A stretch of 64,000 nucleotides of DNA. Origin: Hyphomonadaceae bacterium (GTDB lineage: Bacteria > Pseudomonadota > Alphaproteobacteria > Caulobacterales > Aquidulcibacteraceae). Where the stretch lies: positions 79,323 through 143,322 of the forward strand of contig JAHDXR010000010.1 in the NCBI GenBank assembly GCA_023384105.1, in the 5' to 3' direction. Shown here piece by piece: positions 17,579-24,744 of this stretch (position 1 is the first letter of the stretch; every line of letters starts with the position of its first letter). The notes under the pieces are model-generated. The model had not been told where the DNA came from, made no database searches, and saw nothing but the letters and a program-made list of their open reading frames with translations. A program made the translations under genes and the position numbers.

Positions 17579-18496
17579 ATGGCTGTTGTCTTTGAACGCG
17601 TCGCCGTCATCGGCGTGGGCTTGATCGGCGCCTCGATCGCGCGCGCCGCGCGGGCCGAAGGCGCTGCCGGCGAGGTGGCGCTCTACGACGCCGACGAAGG
17701 CGTTCGCGCCCGCGCGCGCGCGCTTGAACTGGGCGAGGTGTGCGACAGCGCGGCAGCCGCCGCGGCGGGCGCCGATCTGGTGATCCTCGCCGTGCCGGTG
17801 GGCGCGATGGCCAAGGCGCTCGAGGCCGCAGCGCCCGGCGTGAAGCCGGGCGCGATCATCACCGACGTCGGCTCGGTGAAAGGCGCGGTGGTGCAGGCGC
17901 TGCGGCCGCTCGCGCCGCGAGACGCGCTGCTGATCCCCGGCCACCCGATCGCCGGCACCGAGCATTCCGGACCGGACGCCGGCTTCGCCACGCTGTTCAA
18001 GGGACGCTGGCACATCCTGACGCCGCTCGACGATCCGCGCCCGGAATACGCCGCCGGCCTCGACCGGCTCGAAGCGTTCTGGCGCGCGCTCGGCGCCAAT
18101 GTCGAACGCATGGACCTGGCGCGCCATGACGTGGTGCTCGCGGTCACCAGCCACTTGCCGCACCTGATCGCCTTCAACATCGTGGCCATGGCGGAGGATC
18201 TGGAGAGCGTCACCGAAAGCGAGGTGGTGAAGTTCTCCGCGTCGGGCTTCCGCGACTTCACCCGCATCGCCGCCTCCGATCCGACGATGTGGCGCGACGT
18301 GTTCCTGAACAACCGCGAAGCCGTGCTCGAAGTGCTCGGCCGCTTCTCGGAAGACCTGGCCGCGCTGCAGCGCGCGATCCGCTGGGGCGAAGGCGATGCG
18401 CTCTACGACCTGTTCGACCGCGCCCGCCGCATGCGCCGCGAAGTGATCGAAGCCGGACAAGACACGCCCGCGCCGAACTGGGGGCGGGAGAATTAG
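17579..18496 (+). CDS. tyrA: prephenate/arogenate dehydrogenase
   Basis: 305 residues. The N-terminal NAD-binding loop is GVGLIGASIA (about residues 11-20). DVGSVKGAVV, PGHPIAGTEHSGPDAGFATL and HDVVLAVTSHLPHLIAF are the standard TyrA catalytic and substrate motifs, including the His of SHLPH. It makes 4-hydroxyphenylpyruvate (or tyrosine from arogenate). The start at 17579 is 2 bp after the chorismate mutase stop, so the two form an operon. The stop TAG lies inside the left arm of an inverted repeat (18493-18630) shared with the convergent gene. Confidence 0.94.
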   Translation: MAVVFERVAVIGVGLIGASIARAARAEGAAGEVALYDADEGVRARARALELGEVCDSAAAAAAGADLVILAVPVGAMAKALEAAAPGVKPGAIITDVGSVKGAVVQALRPLAPRDALLIPGHPIAGTEHSGPDAGFATLFKGRWHILTPLDDPRPEYAAGLDRLEAFWRALGANVERMDLARHDVVLAVTSHLPHLIAFNIVAMAEDLESVTESEVVKFSASGFRDFTRIAASDPTMWRDVFLNNREAVLEVLGRFSEDLAALQRAIRWGEGDALYDLFDRARRMRREVIEAGQDTPAPNWGREN

Positions 18497-18630
18497 GCGT
18501 CAGGCGCCAGAGTCATTCCGGGGCAATGCGCAGCATTGAACCCGGAACCCAGGGCCGCCGGTACGACATTGGCCCTGGGTTCCGGATCGCGCTCCGCGCG
18601 TCCGGAATGACTCTGACGCCTGACGCCTAA
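18493..18630. repeat. inverted repeat between convergent genes, containing repeat B and both stop codons
   Basis: TTAGGCGTCAGGCGCCAG (from 18493) and the complementary right arm ending at 18630 match at 28 of 29 bases and enclose a repeat B copy (18511-18610). The TAG of tyrA (18494-18496) and the TAG of the convergent DUF2125 gene (complement 18627-18629) are in symmetrical positions in the two arms. Each gene therefore ends in the same few bases of repeat. As RNA it folds into one hairpin readable from both strands. Confidence 0.8.
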
Positions 18631-19631
18631 TACACAGGCGGCAGCGTCCGCACGGTGACGCCTTCGAGCCGCAGCACGCCGTTCCCGGCGTCGATGTCGA
18701 GGTCGATGTCGTCGCCGCTCAGCGCGAACGCGGCGGCGAGCAGGCCGAGGGCGCGGCGCGCGTCCCGGTCGACGTTCGGGCCGTTGGCGATGGCGCCGAA
18801 CACCGGGCCGGGCCGCTCGATCGGCAGCTCCAGCGCGCCTTGCAGGCGGCGCTGGTCGTCGAGCCCGCCCCAGCCCGCGCCGGTGGTCTGCAGCGGCCCC
18901 CAATGCAGTTCGAGCGCTTCGAAGCGCAGACGGCCGCCGGCTTCGCGCCAGGCCGCCAGCGGATCGCCGGGCGACGGCCGCGTCAGCGCCTCGGCCTGCT
19001 CGACCACGATCGCCGCGCGCGCCGCAGACACATCCTGGCCGAACGCCTCGAAGCTGCGCACCGGGCGCGGCAATTGCAGCGCCTGAGCGTCGAACGCGAC
19101 TTGGTACTCCCCGGCCGCGCGCGGGTCGGGGCGCACGTTGAGCACGATCTTGCGCGCGCGCAGCACGCCGTCCTTGGCGGGATCGTCGAGCGTCAGATTA
19201 TCGGCTTCGATCCCGGCCGTCGCCAACCGGCCGCCGTTCATGCGCAGCGTCGCAATCAGCGCGTCGCCGGCGATGTTGGTGACGTCGCCGCCGGCGCGGG
19301 CGAAGGCGATCGGCGCCTTGGCCTCGAACGTCGCGTGTTGCGGGTTCAGCATGTTGAGGTGAAGGTCGCCGCGCGCGGTCGACGCTTCCCAGCCGCCGCC
19401 GGCCGGACCGTACGCGAGGTCATGCAGTTCGAACCGCAGCATCACCGGAAAGCCGTGACGGACGATGCGGCCGACATGGGCGCTGGCGCCTTCGGCCTGC
19501 TGCTCGGCGACGATTGCGCGGATGCGCTGCTCGGCCGCATTCGCGACGAAGTTCCAGTAGGCGATCCAGCCGATCGCCAGCACGATGAACACGGCCCACG
19601 GAACCGCGAGCCAAAGCCAGTTGCGTTTCAT
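18627..19631 (-). CDS. DUF2125-family membrane-anchored protein
   Basis: 334 residues from ATG 19631, which overlaps the plsC stop (ATGA). One N-terminal transmembrane anchor (WLWLAVPWAVFIVLAIGWIAY, without charged residues) precedes a long beta-rich periplasmic region with repeated strand patterns, as in DUF2125 proteins of alphaproteobacteria. Function is unknown; an AsmA-like envelope or lipid-handling role is only a guess from fold style. It is the last gene of the ftsE-ftsX-ydcF-plsC operon. Confidence 0.8.
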   Translation of the reverse strand: MKRNWLWLAVPWAVFIVLAIGWIAYWNFVANAAEQRIRAIVAEQQAEGASAHVGRIVRHGFPVMLRFELHDLAYGPAGGGWEASTARGDLHLNMLNPQHATFEAKAPIAFARAGGDVTNIAGDALIATLRMNGGRLATAGIEADNLTLDDPAKDGVLRARKIVLNVRPDPRAAGEYQVAFDAQALQLPRPVRSFEAFGQDVSAARAAIVVEQAEALTRPSPGDPLAAWREAGGRLRFEALELHWGPLQTTGAGWGGLDDQRRLQGALELPIERPGPVFGAIANGPNVDRDARRALGLLAAAFALSGDDIDLDIDAGNGVLRLEGVTVRTLPPVY

Positions 19632-20356
19632 GCGGCGATGGTTCTGCGCTGATCGGGCGGCAACAAGGCGTCGCCCTCGGTTTCGATCACGCGCTCCAGT
19701 TCGCGCATGAACTCTTCGCGCGGGAGGCCCGGCGGGATCGGCGGCAGAATCTTGAAGGTCACGCTGCCGGGGCTGCGCATGAGGCCCTTCGGCTTCCAGA
19801 TCAGCCCAGTGTTCAGCGCCACCGGCGTCACCGGGATGCCGAGGTCCTTGTACATGGCGGCGATGCCCGGCTTGTAGTCGGGCGGCGCGCCCAGCGGCTG
19901 GCGGGTGCCCTCCGGGAAGATCACCACCTGCCGGCCCTTCGCCACCGCTTCGCGCGCGCCGCGCACGACGCTCTTCAGCGCCTTGGCGTGGCCGCCGCGA
20001 TCGACGGCGATCTGGTTCTGCTTCAGATAGGCGCCCATCACCGGCGCGCTGCCGAGTTCGGCCTTGTAGATGAAGGTCGGCTGCTTCAGGAACAGCGACG
20101 GCGCGATCGTGTCGAGCATCGACTGGTGCTTCATCGCGATCAGCGCGCCGCCCTCCGGAATGTTTTCCAGGCCTTCGAAGCTCACGCGCGCGCCGACGAT
20201 CCAGCGCAGGCCCCACAGCGTCGTGCGCGCCCAGCAGCGCAGCGCGGTGTAGACGTATTTGTCGTCCGCCAGCACGAACGGCCACAGCGCAAGGCCGATG
20301 ACGGCCATCGCGCCGTAAAGCCAGACGACGAAAATGAGCGAGCGCAGCAGCTTCAT
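19628..20356 (-). CDS. plsC: 1-acylglycerol-3-phosphate O-acyltransferase
   Basis: 242 residues. An N-terminal transmembrane helix (about 6-29) is followed by the acyltransferase motif HQSMLD (His77, Asp82) and FPEGTR at 147-152. It acylates lysophosphatidic acid at the inner membrane to make phosphatidic acid. Overlaps at both ends (ATGA with ydcF upstream and DUF2125 downstream) show tight translational coupling. KHQS replaces the more common NHxS before the catalytic His; this is a tolerated variant. Confidence 0.93.
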   Translation of the reverse strand: MKLLRSLIFVVWLYGAMAVIGLALWPFVLADDKYVYTALRCWARTTLWGLRWIVGARVSFEGLENIPEGGALIAMKHQSMLDTIAPSLFLKQPTFIYKAELGSAPVMGAYLKQNQIAVDRGGHAKALKSVVRGAREAVAKGRQVVIFPEGTRQPLGAPPDYKPGIAAMYKDLGIPVTPVALNTGLIWKPKGLMRSPGSVTFKILPPIPPGLPREEFMRELERVIETEGDALLPPDQRRTIAA

Positions 20357-20964
20357 GCGTCGTCTTTAGCAGCGCCGTCGCCGCGGCCAAGGTCGATCAC
20401 CGCTTCGCGGCCGCGGATCACGAGATACTTCACGTACTCGGAAGCCAGCCGCGTCGCCGCGCGCAGATCGGTGCGCCAGAGCGCCGGGTCGGTCCAGCGC
20501 GTGCGCACCGGGTAGGGATGAATCTCCACCTCCGGCAGCGCCAGCGACAGCTCCGCCTGCGAGCGCGGCATGTGATAGTCGTCGGTGACGAGGATCAGGC
20601 TCTTGTAGCGGTGCTGGCGCGCCCAGGCCGCCGTCTCCGATGCGTTGCCCAGCGTGTCTTCCGCCGCGCGGCCGAGATCGATGCAGCAGTCGCCGAGTTC
20701 GCGGTCGACCCCCAGCACTTCGTACAATTCCGCGTCGGTGACGATGCGGTTGACGCCTGAGATCAGCAGCCGCTCGCCCTTGCGCTCCTCCAGCAGACGC
20801 ACGCCGGTGGCGAGCCGCTCCAGCGAGCCGCCGGTGAGGGCGACGATCGCTTCCGCTTGCGGCGGCTCGGCCGGCGCTTCGCGCACGCGTTCGGCAAAGC
20901 TCCAGAAGCCGGCGATGAACAGCAGCACGAAGCCGATGCCGAGCCAAGTCGCGAGAACGCGCAT
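20353..20964 (-). CDS. YdcF-family (DUF218) protein
   Basis: 203 residues from ATG 20964. One N-terminal membrane helix is followed by the DUF218 core: AIVALTGGSLERLATGVRLL, LLISGVN, LGRAAEDTLGNASETAAWA and LILVTDDYHMPRSQAEL. Family members (SanA/ElyC/YdcF) act in envelope maintenance and some bind nucleotides; the exact reaction is unknown. Four-base overlaps with ftsX and plsC place it in the operon. The position after ftsEX and before plsC is conserved in alphaproteobacteria and suggests an envelope role. Confidence 0.88.
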   Translation of the reverse strand: MRVLATWLGIGFVLLFIAGFWSFAERVREAPAEPPQAEAIVALTGGSLERLATGVRLLEERKGERLLISGVNRIVTDAELYEVLGVDRELGDCCIDLGRAAEDTLGNASETAAWARQHRYKSLILVTDDYHMPRSQAELSLALPEVEIHPYPVRTRWTDPALWRTDLRAATRLASEYVKYLVIRGREAVIDLGRGDGAAKDDA

Positions 20965-21821
20965 CAGCCCAGCCTTGCCGCCTGCGCATGGAAGTGCGCG
21001 GCGGCGCCGCGCGCGCCCGCGCCGGCCGCGACCGCTGCGCCGAGCGGCGCGGCGACGATGGGCGCGAGATCGATCGGCAGAATCATGTCGCGCAGAGTCT
21101 CGACGCTCGCGCCGGGAATGACCAGCAGCATCACTGCGCCGGCCGCGAGCCCCGCCAGCGCGGCGCCGGCGGCGCCGGCATAGAGCCCAAGCACCGCCGC
21201 CTCGTCGGCGATGCGGCCGGAGGCCTGGCTGCGCATCGCGCCGAGATCGCACATCACCGTCACCAGTTCGCGCCGCCGCGCCGCCAGCCCGCGCGCGGCG
21301 AGCCAGACGATCGCCGCCATCAGCGCGGCGAAGGCGAGCGCGCCCCACAGCGCCGCCGTCCGCACCCGCGCGGAAACGCCGCCGCCCGCGATCTCGCGCG
21401 GCGCCTCGATCACCTCCGCCGTCACCCCGCCCTGGGCGAGCGCGGCGACGATGTCGCCGGCGACGTCGGCGCCGGGCGAGGGCGTCAGCTCGATCTCGAT
21501 CAGGCGGATGTCCGGCACGCTGGCCGGGCTGATCTCCACGCCGCCCCATTGGCTCAGCAATTCGGCGGCGCGGTTGGCGGTCATCCGGGCGGCGGTGAGC
21601 ACGTGCGGAGCGTGCGCCAGCGCCGCTTCCGCCGCCGCCATGCCCTCCGGCCCCTCGGGCGCCAGCACCCGGACGACGGCGTAGGCGCTGCGCTGCTGCT
21701 CGTAATGGACGGCCAGCCGGTCCGCCGCGCGGGCGCCCAGGCCCGCCAGGGTCGCGGCGAAAGCGGCGAACACCAGCGTCAGGATCAGGGCGCGTTCTAC
21801 GCCCGCGAACGGGTTCTTCAT
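20964..21821 (-). CDS. ftsX: cell division protein FtsX
   Basis: 285 residues from ATG 21821. A transmembrane helix after residue 10 is followed by a periplasmic domain (about 40-165) and then three helices in the C-terminal half, giving the FtsX topology. Sequence conservation is low, as usual in alphaproteobacterial FtsX, so identity rests on topology and overlap with ftsE (ATGA at 21818-21821). With FtsE it forms the ABC-type complex that controls septal peptidoglycan hydrolases. Confidence 0.85.
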   Translation of the reverse strand: MKNPFAGVERALILTLVFAAFAATLAGLGARAADRLAVHYEQQRSAYAVVRVLAPEGPEGMAAAEAALAHAPHVLTAARMTANRAAELLSQWGGVEISPASVPDIRLIEIELTPSPGADVAGDIVAALAQGGVTAEVIEAPREIAGGGVSARVRTAALWGALAFAALMAAIVWLAARGLAARRRELVTVMCDLGAMRSQASGRIADEAAVLGLYAGAAGAALAGLAAGAVMLLVIPGASVETLRDMILPIDLAPIVAAPLGAAVAAGAGARGAAAHFHAQAARLG

Positions 21822-22549
21822 TCCTGCGCCTCGGCTTCCAGCGGCGCGGCGGCCTTGCTGATCCGGCCGCGCTCGATCCGCCAATGCTGCACCGGGGCGC
21901 ATTCGGCCAGGCTCTCGTCCTGGCTGGTGATCACAACGCCAGCGCCCACCCGGCGCATTTCCGACAGCAGCCGCACGACGCGCTTACCGTCAGCGGGCGA
22001 CATGCCGGCGGTGGGATCGTCGGCCAGGATCAGTTCGGGCTTGCCCGCCAGCGCGCGGGCGATGGCGACGCGGCGCCGCTCCGCGCCCGAGAGCTGCGCG
22101 ACCGGCAAATCGGCCGCTTCGCCGATGCCGACGAAATCCACAAGTTCGCGCACGTCCTCGCCATATTCACGCGGCTTCCTGCCTGTCATGCGCAGCGGCA
22201 TCGAGATGTTGTCGAAGGCGCTCCATTGCTCAATGAACGTTGGATTTTCAGCGATGTAGCCGATTTTGCGCTTGGCTTGCGCGAGCTGGCGTTCGCCGGC
22301 GCGGCCGACATCGGCGCCGAGAATTAAAGCCCGTCCAGAACGGATCGGCAGCGCTAGGCGCAACAGATGCGTTAACGTAGTCTTTCCAGCGGCGGCGGGA
22401 CCGGTGACGAGCGCGACTTCGCCAGCGCGCGCTTCGAAATTCACCCCCATCAGAACGGTGGCGGCGCCATAGCCCGCGTCGACGTCCGAGAGGCGGATCA
22501 ATACGCCGCGCTCGAACAGTTCGAGATCAATGGGATTTAACCGGGCCAT
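21818..22549 (-). CDS. ftsE: cell division ATP-binding protein FtsE
   Basis: 243 residues. Walker A GPAAAGKT at 50-57, signature LSGAERRR, and Walker B LILADDPT. In FtsE and most ABC proteins the residue after the Walker B Asp is the catalytic Glu (ADEPT); here it is Asp178 (codon GAT, complement of 22016-22018). The signature is also LSGAE rather than LSGGE. FtsE hydrolysis drives FtsX-dependent activation of cell-wall amidases. The start at 22549 gives an 18-residue leader before the first strand. Divergent from the zinc-ribbon gene by 68 bp. Confidence 0.9.
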   Translation of the reverse strand: MARLNPIDLELFERGVLIRLSDVDAGYGAATVLMGVNFEARAGEVALVTGPAAAGKTTLTHLLRLALPIRSGRALILGADVGRAGERQLAQAKRKIGYIAENPTFIEQWSAFDNISMPLRMTGRKPREYGEDVRELVDFVGIGEAADLPVAQLSGAERRRVAIARALAGKPELILADDPTAGMSPADGKRVVRLLSEMRRVGAGVVITSQDESLAECAPVQHWRIERGRISKAAAPLEAEAQE

Positions 22550-22617
22550 AACTAGACAAGATAAATAGAATCAAGGCACGACCAACCGTTACTGGGGCAG
22601 CTGAACGTTTCATTACC

Positions 22618-23493
22618 ATGATCCTAACATGCACGTCTTGCTCAACCCGCTATTACGCTGACGACGCGGCCATCGGTCCGGCGGGGCGTACGGTGCGTTG
22701 CGCCGCCTGCGGGTTCTCATGGTTCGCCGAACCGCAGCTCGAACTGCGCACCGCCGCGGAAGCGCCGGAAGCCGCGCGCGCCGAAGCGCCGGCGCAGGAG
22801 CCGCTGACGCGCGAGCGGGTCGAGCGCCTGCGCCGCGCCGCCGAGCAACCGGGGCCGGCCCCATCCGCCGCCGCCAAGTTTCGCGCCCAGCAGGCCGAGC
22901 GCATGCGCAAGGAGCGCGCCCGCGCCGCCGCCGTGGTCTGGACCGCCACGGGCGCCGCGCTAGCCGCCTCCGCGACCGGCATGGTCGCGTTCCGTCAGGA
23001 CGTGGCCGAGATTTGGCCGCGCTCGGCCAGCGCCTTCGCCGCGCTCGGTCTCGACGTGAACGTCTACGGTCTCGAATTCTACGACCTCGCCGTCGAACGC
23101 GCCTTCGACGGGCCGACGCCGGTCCTCCTGGTCACCGGCGAAATCCGCAATATCGGCCGCGACGACAAACTCGTGCCGCCGGTGCGCGTGTCGCTGCGCG
23201 ACACCAACTCGAACGAGATTTTCGAGCTGGTGAACCAGATCACCGACCAGCCGATTGCGGCCGGCGCGGCGATGCCGTTCCAGATTCGCGTCGAGAACCC
23301 GCCGTCGGATGCGGTCGATCTTGAAGCCACGTTCGCGAGCTTCAGCGAAGCGGCGCTCGCGGGCGGCGCGCCGCTCGTATCGCCCGCGGCGCACGCCGAC
23401 GAGCCGCTGCTGCTCGACCAGCCGGCCGAGGCGCCGCACGAAACGGTGAGCGAACTCGGCCCGGTGGAAGGCCTGCGCTTCACGAATGGCTGA
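22618..23493 (+). CDS. MJ0042-type zinc-ribbon protein with DUF3426-like domain
   Basis: 291 residues. The N-terminal ribbon CTSCSTRYYADD...CAACGFSWF (two CxxC pairs, residues 5-8 and about 28-31) is the MJ0042 motif. A charged linker (40-105), one transmembrane helix (about 104-122) and a C-terminal beta domain (130-240) follow, as in DUF3426 proteins. Its place next to ftsE is conserved in alphaproteobacteria. It may be a membrane-bound regulator, but function is unknown. The stop overlaps the start of hpt by 8 bp. Confidence 0.87.
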   Translation: MILTCTSCSTRYYADDAAIGPAGRTVRCAACGFSWFAEPQLELRTAAEAPEAARAEAPAQEPLTRERVERLRRAAEQPGPAPSAAAKFRAQQAERMRKERARAAAVVWTATGAALAASATGMVAFRQDVAEIWPRSASAFAALGLDVNVYGLEFYDLAVERAFDGPTPVLLVTGEIRNIGRDDKLVPPVRVSLRDTNSNEIFELVNQITDQPIAAGAAMPFQIRVENPPSDAVDLEATFASFSEAALAGGAPLVSPAAHADEPLLLDQPAEAPHETVSELGPVEGLRFTNG

Positions 23494-24004
23494 GACGCGC
23501 CTGCGCGTCCTGCTCGACGAAGCCGAGATCGCCAGACGCGTAGAGCAGCTTGCCGATGCGCTTGCGCAAGTCGACGACGGCTGGACCGTCGTCGCGCTGC
23601 TGCAGGGCGCGATTCCGTTCACGGCCGATCTGATGCGCGCGTTCGAGCGGCGCGGACGCCATCCGATCTACGATTCACTTTGGCTCGAGAGCTATCGCGA
23701 CGCGCGCGAAAGCTCGGGCAAGGTCATGGTGCGCGCCGACATCTCGCGGCCGATCGAAGGCCGGCCGGCGCTGATCGTCGACGACGTGTTCGACAGCGGC
23801 CGCACCATCGCCTATGCGCGCGCGCATCTGCTGGCGAAGGGCGCGACGCACGCCATCGCCTGCGCGTTCGTGCGCAAGCCGCAAGCCGTGGGCGAGCCGA
23901 TCGAGGCGATCGGCTGGGACGCCCCGGACGCCTTCCTGGTCGGCTACGGCATGGACGAAAAGGGCCGCTACCGCGGCCTGCCCCACATCGCCGCGATCGA
24001 CTGA
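23486..24004 (+). CDS. hpt: hypoxanthine phosphoribosyltransferase
   Basis: 172 residues. The PRPP-binding motif ALIVDDVFDSGRT (about 92-104) and the N-terminal VVALLQGAIPFTADLMRAF strand-helix are type I phosphoribosyltransferase hallmarks. It salvages hypoxanthine (and often guanine) to nucleotides. It overlaps the zinc-ribbon gene by 8 bp, so it is translationally coupled. The TGA stop is followed after a few bases by a repeat A element. Confidence 0.92.
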   Translation: MAETRLRVLLDEAEIARRVEQLADALAQVDDGWTVVALLQGAIPFTADLMRAFERRGRHPIYDSLWLESYRDARESSGKVMVRADISRPIEGRPALIVDDVFDSGRTIAYARAHLLAKGATHAIACAFVRKPQAVGEPIEAIGWDAPDAFLVGYGMDEKGRYRGLPHIAAID

Positions 24005-24170
24005 TCGGACGCCCCCTATGGACCGCCGGCGTCCCGCCGGCCTGCGCGAATCTATGAAGGTTGGATCGCGCGGCTCCACCGCGCATGCGGCGCTGGATGC
24101 GCCGCGCCCCCTCTTTCAAAAGGTGGCGCATGCCGGCGGACGCCGGCAGTCCATAGCGATCCGGCGTTCA
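24005..24170. repeat. repeat A pair with conserved interior, between convergent genes
   Basis: Forward repeat A (24016-24046) and a reverse copy with small changes (24128-24155) flank about 80 bp. Read on the minus strand, that interior contains TTTTGAAAGAGGGGGCGCGG and later CCAACCTTCATAGATTCGCG. The same blocks recur in the elements at 32632 and 62505, in the opposite orientation relative to this one. The right end GGCGTTCA includes the TGA stop of the convergent lipoprotein (complement of 24168-24170). Confidence 0.72.
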
Positions 24171-24694
24171 GCGCCGTTCGAACGTCAGCTGCAGCGCGCC
24201 GTTGGCGCCGTCGGCCAGGCGCAGGTCGAGCGTGCGTTCGGCCGCGGCGAAGCTTGCGTCGACCTCGCCGATGCGGCCGCAGCTGTAGGCCAGCCGCGCT
24301 TGCGGCGCGTCCGTCAGCGTCGCCGTCCAGCGGTCGATCAGGCTTGTCGGCGTCGTGCCGGCCCAGTTGAGCGTGACCGCGCCCCGGTCTGCGCGTCCTC
24401 CGATATGTCGAGCGCGACCGCGCGCGTGCCTTGCCAGCCGGTGGCGCCGCCGATGCGCTGGGCGGCAGTGAGATCGTACACGCCCGGCGCGATGCGTCCG
24501 CCGCGCAAATCCGCCGCCGCGGCCGTGACCGGCGCTTCGACGACGCCGACCTGCTTGCCGACATCCGGCGCCACGCTGTTGCAGGCGATTTCCTGCGCCG
24601 GCTCGGGTTGCGGCGCCTCGGCTTTTTCCTGGGGCGCCGGCGTGCAGGCGCCGATTGCGAAAACCGCAGCGGCGAGGAGCGTGCGTCTCAGCAT
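24168..24694 (-). pseudogene. small lipoprotein gene with an apparent one-base frameshift
   Basis: ATG 24694 has a good GGAGG ribosome site and opens a lipoprotein signal (RRTLLAAAVFAIGAC). The frame runs well through EIACNSVAPDVGKQVG... to about 24385. It then leaves coding-like sequence and stops, while another frame continues as AVTLNWAGTTPTSLIDRW...LTFERR to TGA at 24168-24170. Adding one base to the CCCC run at 24382-24385 (GGGG on the coding strand) joins them into about 175 residues resembling a small secreted inhibitor-like or heat-shock lipoprotein (fold not identified). It is either a genuine recent frameshift or a homopolymer sequencing error. Confidence 0.65.
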
Positions 24695-24744
24695 TGTGGA
24701 CCTCCGGCGCGCACCAATGGAACGGCTGCGGCCGATGCGCAAGC

